Source of the DNA: Nonomuraea jiangxiensis
Lineage (GTDB): Bacteria > Actinomycetota > Actinomycetes > Streptosporangiales > Streptosporangiaceae
NCBI RefSeq assembly: GCF_900099965.1
Contig: NZ_FNDJ01000002.1
Span: 124,001 to 188,000, forward strand
Direction: 5' to 3'
DNA: 64,000 bases
Part shown: in pieces, positions 25,944 through 33,105 of the stretch
How the letters are laid out: each line of letters opens with the position of its first letter
Numbering within the stretch: the first letter of the stretch is position 1
The notes under the pieces: generated by a model
What the model was told of the DNA's origin: nothing
What the model saw: only the letters and a program-made list of their open reading frames with translations
Database searches by the model: none
Translations under genes and position numbers: made by a program

Positions 25944-27462
25944 GGGTGAACACTCCCATCTGGGTCGGGGGGCCGACCTCGGGGTCGTCGTCGCCGACCG
26001 GTTCGTAGGCCACCCGGTAGCCGTAGCGCGCGGCCACCCGCGAGGCCCAGGCGGCGAACTCGGCGCGGGTCCACTCGAAGCGGTGGTCGGGGTGGCGCAG
26101 CCCGGTCAGGAACTCGTAGCGGACGTTGTATTCGATGTTGGGGGTGGTGACGAGCACGTGTGGCGGCCGGGCGTTGCCGAAGACGACACGTTCGAGCGCC
26201 TCCAGGCGGGAGGGGTCCACGTGCTCCACGACCTCCATGAGCACGGCGGCGTCGTAACCGGACAGGCGCCGGTCGGTGTAGGTGAGCGCGCCCTGGAACA
26301 GGGTCAACCGGGCCCGCTTGGCATCGGGCATGCGGTCGAGGCGCAGCTTGCGGGCGGCGATGGTGAGCGCCATCGAGGAGACGTCCATGCCGCCGACCCT
26401 GGCGAACCTGGGCTGGGCCAGCAGCGCGCCGACCAGCTCGCCCTGGCCGCATCCCAGGTCGATGACGCTGGTGGCGCCGAGCTCGGCCAGCTTGGCCAGC
26501 ACGGCCTCGCGACGGCGCACGTTCAACGCCTTCGGCCTGCCCTCGGCCTCCGCGCCGGTTCCGGCCTCCGCTTCGGTCGCGGCGTCCGCGCCGACATCGG
26601 CCCCGGCTTCGGCTTCGGTCCCAGCCTCTTCGGTCCCAGCCTCTTCGACCGCGGTCTCTTCGGTCGCGGTCTCCTCGGTGGGGGGCTCCTCCTCGACTGC
26701 GGGCTCCAGCTGCTCCTGGGTCTCGTCCCCCAGCTCGGCCAGCCGGGCCAGCGCCGTGCGGGCCAGGGAGTGGCGCCGTCCGAGGTAGCGCCGGGTGATC
26801 AGGCCGCGCTCCGGGTGTTCGTGCAGCCAGCCCGTACCGGCCCTGATCAGCTTGTCGACCTCGTCGGGGGCGATCCAGTAGTGCTTGGCGTCGTCGAGCA
26901 CGGGGAGCAGCACGTACAGGTGGTTGAGCGCGTCGGCCAGGCGAACCGTGCCGCGCAGCGTGAGCCCGACATATCGGGATTGGCCCCACTCAGGAAAACC
27001 CTCGTCGAGCGGCAGCGCCCGCGCGTCCACCTCCCAGCCGAGCGGCTCGAACACCCGCCGCGCCAGCTCGGGCCCGCCCCGGCAGGGCAGAGCGGGCAGG
27101 CGCAGCGCCAGTGGCAGCGGCGTGCCCGGCAGCTCGGGCCGGGCCGCGCACCGGCCGGCCCTGGCCGTACGGAAGACGTCGGCCAGCGCCACCGCCAGCA
27201 GTGAGGAGGCGGCGTAGGGCCGGTCGTTGACGTACTGCGACAGGCTGAAGTCGGGCGAGCCCTTGCCCCGCGACCTGACCAGCGCGATCGGGTCCACGTC
27301 GAGCAGCAGCGCCGCCGTGCAGCACTCCTCGCCCGCCTCCGGGTAGAACACCGTGGCGGTGCCGAACGACTGGCGGAACTCCTGCACACGCCCGGGATGC
27401 TTGTGCAGGAGAAAACCCAGCTCCGTGGCGGGCCTCGCGGTGGTCGTGATCGTCAGCAGCAC
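25927..27462 (-). CDS. hen1: 3'-terminal RNA ribose 2'-O-methyltransferase Hen1
   Basis: The 511-residue protein has the bacterial Hen1 N-terminal domain (FLLHKHPGRVQEF, FYPEAGEECCTAALLLDVDP) that activates Pnkp ligation. A C-terminal SAM-dependent methyltransferase domain has the motif VIDLGCGQGEL and the metal-binding set EVVEHVDP and FEW. It methylates the 3' end of RNA before Pnkp seals it, protecting the junction from being cut again. Between the domains is a 55-residue acidic linker (about residues 255-310) made of irregular Glu-Thr/Glu-Ala repeats, longer than I would expect. Start GTG 27462. Confidence 0.95.
   Translation of the reverse strand: MLLTITTTARPATELGFLLHKHPGRVQEFRQSFGTATVFYPEAGEECCTAALLLDVDPIALVRSRGKGSPDFSLSQYVNDRPYAASSLLAVALADVFRTARAGRCAARPELPGTPLPLALRLPALPCRGGPELARRVFEPLGWEVDARALPLDEGFPEWGQSRYVGLTLRGTVRLADALNHLYVLLPVLDDAKHYWIAPDEVDKLIRAGTGWLHEHPERGLITRRYLGRRHSLARTALARLAELGDETQEQLEPAVEEEPPTEETATEETAVEEAGTEEAGTEAEAGADVGADAATEAEAGTGAEAEGRPKALNVRRREAVLAKLAELGATSVIDLGCGQGELVGALLAQPRFARVGGMDVSSMALTIAARKLRLDRMPDAKRARLTLFQGALTYTDRRLSGYDAAVLMEVVEHVDPSRLEALERVVFGNARPPHVLVTTPNIEYNVRYEFLTGLRHPDHRFEWTRAEFAAWASRVAARYGYRVAYEPVGDDDPEVGPPTQMGVFTRDQRS
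26550..26700. repeat. Imperfect tandem repeats encoding the Hen1 acidic linker
   Basis: The DNA is built of repeated 6-, 9- and 18-base units such as TCGGTCCCAGCCTCT and TCGGTCGCGGTCTC, which on the coding strand give runs of Glu, Ala and Thr. Such arrays change length by slippage, so linker length may vary between strains. Confidence 0.7.
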
Positions 27463-27503
27463 GTCCCAAGTGTGCCGTAACGGTGCGAAGCGCCGCTAAC
27501 CGA

Positions 27504-28415
27504 TTACTGGACGTGCGGCAGCACCTCGGCCGCGATGAGCTCCAGGTGCTCGATGTCCGCCAGGTCGAGGATCTGCAGGTAGACGGTCTCGGCCCCGAGC
27601 TCCGCGTACTCGCCGATCTGCGCCAGCACATGGTCAGGGGTGCCGGCCAGGCCGCGCAGGCTGTCGGTGGTCTCGCCGATGGCGGCCGCGCGCCGGGCCA
27701 CCTCCGACTCGTCGGCGCCCACGACGGTGGTGTGCGCCACCGAGAACCGCACGGTACGCCCGCTCTCCGCGCACGCCTCGCGCACCCGCTGGAACGCCGC
27801 GGCGGTGTCGGCCGGGGTGCTGAACGGCACGTTGTACTCGTCCGCGTACGTCGCCGCCAGCCGCGGCGTGCGCTTGGCCCCGGTGCCCCCGATGATGATC
27901 GGCGGCCTGGGCTGCTGGACGGGCTTGGGCAGCGCGGGGGAGTCGGCCAGCCGGTAGTAGCGACCCTCGAAGGAGTAGCCCTTCTCCGCCGTCCACAGGC
28001 CGGTGATGATCTCCAGCTGCTCCTCGAACCTCCCGAACCGCTCGCCGACCGGCGGGAACGGGATGCCGTACGCGGCGTGCTCACCGTCGTACCAGCCGGT
28101 GCCGAAACCCAGCTCGACCCGCCCGCCGCTCATCTGGTCGGCCTGGGCGACGCTGATCGCCAGCGGCCCCGGCAACCGGAACGTGGCGGGCGACACCAAG
28201 GTGCCCAACCGGATCCGCGAGGTCTCCCTGGCCAGGGCGGCAAGAGTGATCCAAGCGTCGGTCGAGCCGGGACCGGGGTCGCCGGAGCCGATGCGCTGGT
28301 AGTGATCGGAACGGAAAAAAGCGTCGAAACCCAGCCGTTCGGTGGCCTGGGCGACGGCGAGCAGGTCGTCATATGTCGCGCCCTGCTGGGGCTCAGTGAA
28401 GATCCGCAGCTTCAT
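27504..28415 (-). CDS. LLM-class F420-dependent oxidoreductase
   Basis: The 303-residue protein is a luciferase-like monooxygenase-fold enzyme. It has FFRSDHYQRIG near residue 35, LGTLVSPATFR, GRVELGFGTGW and PPIIIGGTGAKRTPRLAA, all characteristic of the actinobacterial F420-binding branch. It probably uses reduced F420 on an unknown substrate. ATG 28415 was preferred over an upstream GTG because homologues start at MKLRIF. It precedes the Hen1 gene by 41 bases on the same strand and could be co-transcribed, although a functional link is not obvious. Confidence 0.88.
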   Translation of the reverse strand: MKLRIFTEPQQGATYDDLLAVAQATERLGFDAFFRSDHYQRIGSGDPGPGSTDAWITLAALARETSRIRLGTLVSPATFRLPGPLAISVAQADQMSGGRVELGFGTGWYDGEHAAYGIPFPPVGERFGRFEEQLEIITGLWTAEKGYSFEGRYYRLADSPALPKPVQQPRPPIIIGGTGAKRTPRLAATYADEYNVPFSTPADTAAAFQRVREACAESGRTVRFSVAHTTVVGADESEVARRAAAIGETTDSLRGLAGTPDHVLAQIGEYAELGAETVYLQILDLADIEHLELIAAEVLPHVQ

Positions 28416-28535
28416 GCCCACATTATCCGCACACAACGGACGTGATCCGGAAAAGAGCCGCGCCGTGCCGCGGGTGCTTGCTAGCGTTCACGGGCCAAGC
28501 GCCGTACGTAGCCGACGGATCACGTGGGGTGACCT

Positions 28536-29681
28536 ATGTCGCGGCAGAAGAGAGAACCGGGCCTGCTCCCGCGCCCGCTCGCCGTCCTGGGCGCGCTCGC
28601 GCTCACCGCCGCCACCGCCGTCGCGATCCGCCTGCTCCCGGCGGACGCGGAGCCGCCGCCGCAATCCGTCAGCCGGCCCCTGCGCGGCCCGTCGCAGCCG
28701 CCCGCCCCGTCACCTGTCCCGTCACCCGGGGCGCAGGAGCCGCCGACCGGCTTTGTGGGCTTCGTCGACACCGCCCGCGAGCCGGGCTTCGACCTGCCCG
28801 GCGCGTACCGGCGCACCGGCGTCCGCCGGTACGCGCTCGGCCATGTGGTCGCGGGCGGCGACGGCTGCGCTCCCAGGTGGGTGGGCGCCCTCGATCCCGG
28901 CGAGAACCCGGTGGCCGACCGCATCGGCCGGCTCAGGGCGCTGGGCGGTGACGCTGCTCCGGTCTTCGGCGGTCCCGCGGGCAAGGACCTGGCCGAGACC
29001 TGCCTGCGGCCGGGCGGTCTGGCCGCCGCCTATCGCAGGGTGGCCGGGGCGTTCGATGCCGCCGCCCTGGACTTCGAGGTGCGCGGCAGCACGGACCGGG
29101 CGGCGGTGCTGCGCCGGGCCAGGGCCATCCGGGCCGTGCAGCACGAGCGGCGGCTGCGGGTGAGCTTCACGCTGCCGCTGCGGGCGAACGGGCTGAGCCC
29201 GGACGACAGCGCGATGCTGCGCGCCACCCGTCGGGCGGGCGCCGAGATCGACACCGTCAACCTGCTGGCCACCATCGAGCCACGCGACGTCACCGAGCCA
29301 CGCATTACCACCAGGCCACGCACTACCACCGGGTGGCGTACCGCCATCGGATCACGTACCCCCGTCGGACGACGAAGCGCCGCTGAGCGACGAAGCACCA
29401 CCGGGCGGCGGAGCGCCTCTGACGGTCGCCTGCGCAAGGTGGCGGTGGCGGTGCGGGCCGCCCGCGACCAGATCGCGCAGGCCCAGGGCCTCGCGGACCC
29501 CGAGCGGGCCTGGGGGCGCATCGCGCTGACCCCGGTGCTGGCGGGAGCCGACGACCTGAACGAGTCCGACGCGCGCAAGCTGGCCGGTTACGCCGCCTCC
29601 CACGGGCTGGCCTGGCTGTCACTGCGCGGCGTCACACCCGCCCCCCGCGTATTACGGGTCCTTTGGCGGGGGTTGCCCTGA
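28536..29681 (+). CDS. Exported GH18 (chitinase-fold)-like protein with altered active site
   Basis: The 381-residue product has an N-terminal signal anchor (residues about 13-32), a Pro-rich linker, and a barrel domain. That domain resembles actinobacterial GH18 proteins: GFVGFVDTA, RRYALGHVVAGGDGCAPRW, NPVADRIGRLRALGGDAAPV. The catalytic motif DxDxE appears as LDFEVRG, so Arg replaces the acid catalyst. A 50-residue Arg/Thr-rich repeat (29278-29425) is inserted before the last two strands. It is more likely a carbohydrate-binding or otherwise non-hydrolytic protein. ATG 28536 follows GGGGTGA. Confidence 0.75.
   Translation: MSRQKREPGLLPRPLAVLGALALTAATAVAIRLLPADAEPPPQSVSRPLRGPSQPPAPSPVPSPGAQEPPTGFVGFVDTAREPGFDLPGAYRRTGVRRYALGHVVAGGDGCAPRWVGALDPGENPVADRIGRLRALGGDAAPVFGGPAGKDLAETCLRPGGLAAAYRRVAGAFDAAALDFEVRGSTDRAAVLRRARAIRAVQHERRLRVSFTLPLRANGLSPDDSAMLRATRRAGAEIDTVNLLATIEPRDVTEPRITTRPRTTTGWRTAIGSRTPVGRRSAAERRSTTGRRSASDGRLRKVAVAVRAARDQIAQAQGLADPERAWGRIALTPVLAGADDLNESDARKLAGYAASHGLAWLSLRGVTPAPRVLRVLWRGLP
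29278..29425 (+). repeat. Degenerate tandem repeat within the GH18-like gene
   Basis: Units of about 18 bases related to CCACGCACTACCACCGGG recur eight or so times with drift and encode Arg-Thr-Thr/Gly-Arg-Arg motifs. The array keeps the frame open, so it expanded inside a working gene. Confidence 0.65.
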
Positions 29682-29717
29682 ACTAGGATTCCGGTAACCA
29701 GTCAGGGGGGAGGCGTG

Positions 29718-30827
29718 ATGGCGGCACGTCCGGACACGGCGAAGAAGATCATCGTCTACTGGCTGGACGGCATGGTGGCCCTCAACGCCGCCCTCTACCT
29801 CTGGATCGCCGTCGCGCAGGCGATGGACGGCAGGATCACGCTCCCGCACGCGGCGATCGCCATCGCGTGCGTGCTCGGCTTCCACGGACTTTTCCCCTTC
29901 CTGCTGCGCGCCGCCTACGACCACAGGCCCCGCCCCACGCCGAAGCTGCTGCTCGGCGGGGTGTTAGCGACGGGCGTCCTGCTGCTCCTGCCGCCGAGCC
30001 CGGACCCCACGTCGGTCCGGCTGGAGGCGTTGATCCTGTGGGTGTCGGTGGCCGCGCTCTACCTGCGGCCGCGGGCCGCGGCACTGCTGACGGTGGCCGT
30101 CGCCGTCCTGATCACCGCGGGTTCCACGGCGGGCCTGGAGTGGCCGGCCGCTCTGATCGCCAACCTGATCGGGGCCGCCTTCCTGGCCGTGGGCATGGTG
30201 CAGTTGCGCTGGTTGTGGTGGATGATCAGGGACGCCCAGCACAGCCGGGAGGCGAAGGCGCGGCTGGCCGTGGCGGAGGAGCGGCTGCGCTTCGCCCGTG
30301 ACCTGCACGACCTGCTCGGGCACAGCCTGTCGGTCATCACGCTGAAGAGCGAGCTCGCCGCCAAGCTGGCGACCAAGGACGCCGGCCGCGCCGCCGCCGA
30401 GATGGCCGAGGTGCGCGGGCTGGCCCGCGACTCGCTGGCCGAGGTTCAGCAGGCCGTGCACGGATACCAGGCGCTGGACCTCGACGAGGAGCTCGAAGGG
30501 GTGCGGGCCGCGCTGGAGGCCGCGGGCGCCCGCTGCGAGATCGAGCTGCGGCCCGACGACCTGTCGCCGGCCGCGAGGACACTGCTGGCCTGGGCGGTTC
30601 GCGAGGGAGGCACGAACGTGCTCAAGCACAGCAAGGCCACACGGTGCGCGATCACGATCGCCGGGGGCGTGCTGGAGATGCGCAACGACGGCGTGCACGA
30701 GGCCGTGGCCGCGCCGGGCAACGGGCTGCGCGGCCTGTCGGAGCGGCTGGTCACGGCGGGTGGCTCGTTCTCGGCGGCGCCCACTCCGACGGGCGAGTTC
30801 CTGCTGCGCGCGGCGGTGCCCGCGTGA
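29718..30827 (+). CDS. DesK/NarX-type sensor histidine kinase
   Basis: The 369-residue membrane protein has six predicted helices (residues about 10-160), then a HisKA_3 dimerisation domain. Its phospho-acceptor lies in RFARDLHDLLGHSL (about residue 200). The compact ATPase domain has EGGTNVLKHSKA and NGLRGLSERL. It heads a three-gene operon with a kinase-like protein and a response regulator. ATG 29718 follows GGGGGGAGG. Its TGA overlaps the GTG of the next gene. Confidence 0.9.
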   Translation: MAARPDTAKKIIVYWLDGMVALNAALYLWIAVAQAMDGRITLPHAAIAIACVLGFHGLFPFLLRAAYDHRPRPTPKLLLGGVLATGVLLLLPPSPDPTSVRLEALILWVSVAALYLRPRAAALLTVAVAVLITAGSTAGLEWPAALIANLIGAAFLAVGMVQLRWLWWMIRDAQHSREAKARLAVAEERLRFARDLHDLLGHSLSVITLKSELAAKLATKDAGRAAAEMAEVRGLARDSLAEVQQAVHGYQALDLDEELEGVRAALEAAGARCEIELRPDDLSPAARTLLAWAVREGGTNVLKHSKATRCAITIAGGVLEMRNDGVHEAVAAPGNGLRGLSERLVTAGGSFSAAPTPTGEFLLRAAVPA

Positions 30828-31924
30828 AGCGGCTGCGCCGGGCCACGAAGCTGGACAAGGCCCGCTGGCTGATCGTCTATTCCACGGACGCGATCATCCT
30901 GCTCGGGGCCCTCGGCTTCATAGACCTGTTCGTCCGCCGGCAGTACGGCCTGGCGGCGCCCGTCCTGGTGGCGGCCGTGGTGCTGCTGACGATCTTCCTG
31001 GTGCTGTCCACGCGGCCGTTCAGGATCGCCGTCAGAGGCGGTGCGCGGCCGACCTGGATCCTGGCGGTGACCGGGGTCATCGCCCTGGCCCTGGGCGCGA
31101 TGCTGCTCATCTGGCCGATCCCGTCGTGGCTCGGGCTGATGGCGGCGTTCGTCCGCAAGCGCCTGGTCATCGCCCTGTCCGTGGTGTCGATCGTGGCCGT
31201 CAACACGGCCGTGACGGTGGTGCTCGGCCGGTTCATGCTGTTGTTCCTGGTGGTGCAGCTGGGGCTCACCGTGGCCTGCGTCGGCGGGGTGTGGGCCAAT
31301 CTGCGGCTCTGGCGGCTGGCCGTGGAGGCCCACGAGGGGCAGGAGGCCATGGCCCGGCTGGCGGTCTCCGAGGAGCGGTTGCGCTTCGCCCGCGACCTCA
31401 ACGACCTGCTCGGGCAGAGCCTCGCCGACATCTCGGCCCGGACGTCCGACGCGGAGCGCACGCTGCGGGTGGACGCGGCGGCGGCCGCGGGGGAGATGTT
31501 CCAGGTACGCGACCTGTCCAGGCGGTCGCTGCGCGAGGTCCGCTCCGTGGTGCAGAGCTACCGGGCCGTCGACCTGGACGAGGTGCTCGCCAGTGTACGG
31601 GCGGTGCTGGAGGCGGCCGGCGTACGCTGCACCGTCCAGGTCGAGACGGGCACCCTGCCGCAGGAGACCCGTACGCTGCTGGCCAACGTGGTCCGCGAGG
31701 GCGCGACCAACGTGCTCAAGCACAGCAAGGCGGAACGCTGCACCATCACCATCGAGAACGGCGTGCTGGAGATGTCGAACGACGGGGTGAGCGGCCCGGT
31801 GAGCGAGCACTCGCCGGTCGGCCTGGCCGGGCTGGCCGACCGGGTTCGGGCGGCGGGCGGCACCCTGGAGGCGCGGCCGTCGGACGCGGGCCGCTACCTG
31901 TTGAGGGCGGCGGTGCCCGCATGA
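30824..31924 (+). CDS. Pseudo-histidine kinase (H-box His replaced by Asn)
   Basis: The 366-residue paralogue of the preceding kinase has the same six-helix sensor and HisKA_3/ATPase layout. However, the phospho-acceptor segment reads RFARDLNDLLGQSL where its neighbour has LHDLLGHSL. Both histidines are replaced, while the N-box EGATNVLKHSKA and the glycine-rich VGLAGLADRV are kept. It may therefore bind ATP but cannot autophosphorylate in the usual way. The likely role is as a partner that modulates the true kinase, possibly as a heterodimer. The GTG start overlaps the upstream stop (GTGA). Confidence 0.9.
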   Translation: MKRLRRATKLDKARWLIVYSTDAIILLGALGFIDLFVRRQYGLAAPVLVAAVVLLTIFLVLSTRPFRIAVRGGARPTWILAVTGVIALALGAMLLIWPIPSWLGLMAAFVRKRLVIALSVVSIVAVNTAVTVVLGRFMLLFLVVQLGLTVACVGGVWANLRLWRLAVEAHEGQEAMARLAVSEERLRFARDLNDLLGQSLADISARTSDAERTLRVDAAAAAGEMFQVRDLSRRSLREVRSVVQSYRAVDLDEVLASVRAVLEAAGVRCTVQVETGTLPQETRTLLANVVREGATNVLKHSKAERCTITIENGVLEMSNDGVSGPVSEHSPVGLAGLADRVRAAGGTLEARPSDAGRYLLRAAVPA

Positions 31925-31940
31925 TGCCGAGGGAGACTCT

Positions 31941-32540
31941 ATGACCACCCGCGTGCTGCTCGCCGACGACGAGCACCTCGTCAGGGGCGCCATCGCGGCC
32001 CTGCTGGACCTGGAGGAGGGCATCGAGGTCGTCGCACAGGTGGGCCGGGGCGACGAGGTCATGGCCGCCGTGGCCGCGCACCGGCCGGACGTGGCCGTGC
32101 TCGACATCGAGATGCCGGGCATGGACGGCCTGAGCGCGGCCGAGCAGATCAGCGCCCAGTGCAAGATCGTCATCCTGACCAGCCTGGGCCGCCCCGGATA
32201 CCTGCGCCGGGCCATGGCGGCGGGCGTCAGCGGCTTCCTGGGCAAGGACGCCTCGGCGGAGGAGCTGGCGATGGCGATCCGCAAGGTCCAGGCGGGCGGC
32301 CGCTACCTGGACGCGGAGCTGGCCGCCGCGGCGATGGCGGCCGGCGACAGCCCGCTGACCGAGCGGGAGCGCGACGCGCTGCGGCTGGCCGGCGACGGGG
32401 CCACGATCTCCAGGATCGCGGGCGAGCTGCACCTGACCGAGGGCACCGTCCGCAACTACCTGTCGAGCGCCATGACCAAGCTCAACGCGCAGAACCGCCT
32501 GGAGGCCATCCGCACCGCCCAGCGCATGGGCTGGCTCTGA
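31941..32540 (+). CDS. NarL/LuxR-type response regulator
   Basis: The 199-residue regulator has a receiver domain with acidic pocket DDEH, phospho-acceptor Asp in VLDIEMPGMDG (about residue 54), the LTS and K switch residues. A C-terminal LuxR helix-turn-helix reads LTERERDALRLAGDGATISR...LTEGTVRNYLSSAM. It lies 16 bases after the pseudo-kinase gene, preceded by GAGGGAGA. It is the output of the two upstream kinases. DesK-type systems often sense membrane or envelope stress; the target here is unknown. Confidence 0.92.
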   Translation: MTTRVLLADDEHLVRGAIAALLDLEEGIEVVAQVGRGDEVMAAVAAHRPDVAVLDIEMPGMDGLSAAEQISAQCKIVILTSLGRPGYLRRAMAAGVSGFLGKDASAEELAMAIRKVQAGGRYLDAELAAAAMAAGDSPLTERERDALRLAGDGATISRIAGELHLTEGTVRNYLSSAMTKLNAQNRLEAIRTAQRMGWL

Positions 32541-32632
32541 TCTGAAAACTTCTCAAGTATCCACAAAAACGGATAAAAGGCCATAAAGTGGACAGGTGGG
32601 GCTCTACTCCGGGAAGCAGGGCACCCACAAAC

Positions 32633-32665
32633 GTCCCGGTCTCCCTCCTGTCGGGAGGCCGGGAC
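32633..32665 (+). terminator. Hairpin downstream of the response regulator
   Basis: GTCCCGG-T-CTCCC pairs with GGGAG-G-CCGGGAC around a seven-base loop, giving a near-perfect 13-bp stem. No U-tract follows. It lies about 90 bases after the stop and may end transcription of the kinase operon or act as an RNA-stabilising hairpin. Confidence 0.5.
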
Positions 32666-32760
32666 GCCGGCACTCCGCCCCTGAGCCGGCACTCCGCCCC
32701 TGAGCCGGCGCCACGCCGCTTGAGCCGGCGCCATGCACCCTGGGTCGGCGCCACGCCGCC
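32666..32760. repeat. GC-rich tandem repeat, about five units of 19-20 bp
   Basis: Two perfect copies of GCCGGCACTCCGCCCCTGA are followed by three diverged units starting GCCGGCGCCA or GTCGGCGCCA. The period is 19-20 bases and each unit begins with the palindrome GCCGGC. The function is unknown. Confidence 0.75.
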
Positions 32761-33045
32761 GATCCGGACCCCGCTTATCTGGGGCTCCGGGTCCATCGCA
32801 TGCCTTGATTGAACCGGTTAGCCGCCCCAGCCCTCGCCCGCTCGTCACGTGCCCGGACATTCGCATTCCGCCCCATGGGAGCGTTTCCGGGCCGACGTCT
32901 CGAAAGCGTCACGACCCTTGACGGCACCGACACGCGGAATTTACGTTCGCGGTACTTATCCGGTTCAGCAGGCCCTCCGGCCTGTTCACCCCTGAGAAGT
33001 GACCACTCACCGGTCTCCATGGCGGGAGTGCGTTTCGCGTTGCCG

Positions 33046-33061
33046 TTGGGAGCGCTCCCAA
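33046..33061. promoter_or_regulatory. CebR/CelR-type operator
   Basis: TTGGGAGCGCTCCCAA is a perfect 16-bp palindrome containing TGGGAGCGCTCCCA. That is the operator known for the LacI-family repressors CelR of Thermobifida fusca and CebR of Streptomyces, which control cellulases and cellobiose uptake. It lies 45 bases before the start of the binding-protein gene. A weaker copy (11 of 14 matches) is at 32876-32889. The repressor gene itself is not in the window. Confidence 0.85.
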
Positions 33062-33105
33062 GCCTGCGAACCCCCGCGCCCGGCGCGGAGGGAAGGAGAG
33101 AAGCG

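Larger units (their letters stand above)
32541..33045. other. Intergenic region with repeats and hairpin
   Basis: There are no supported genes in these 505 bases. From left to right they contain an AT-rich segment (32545-32590), a GC-rich hairpin at 32633-32665, a tandem repeat at 32666-32760, and a degenerate copy of the CebR box at 32876-32889. This is unusually long for a non-coding gap here and probably holds the promoter of the ABC operon. Confidence 0.6.

Noticed and set aside
22998..25949. 983-codon plus-strand frame opposite Mug and Pnkp
   Set aside because: Antisense shadow of two well-conserved genes; composition is Arg/Gln/His-rich with no domain.
30446..32284. 612-codon minus-strand frame across the kinase operon
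   Set aside because: Runs antisense through three genes whose motifs are intact; no start site or domain.
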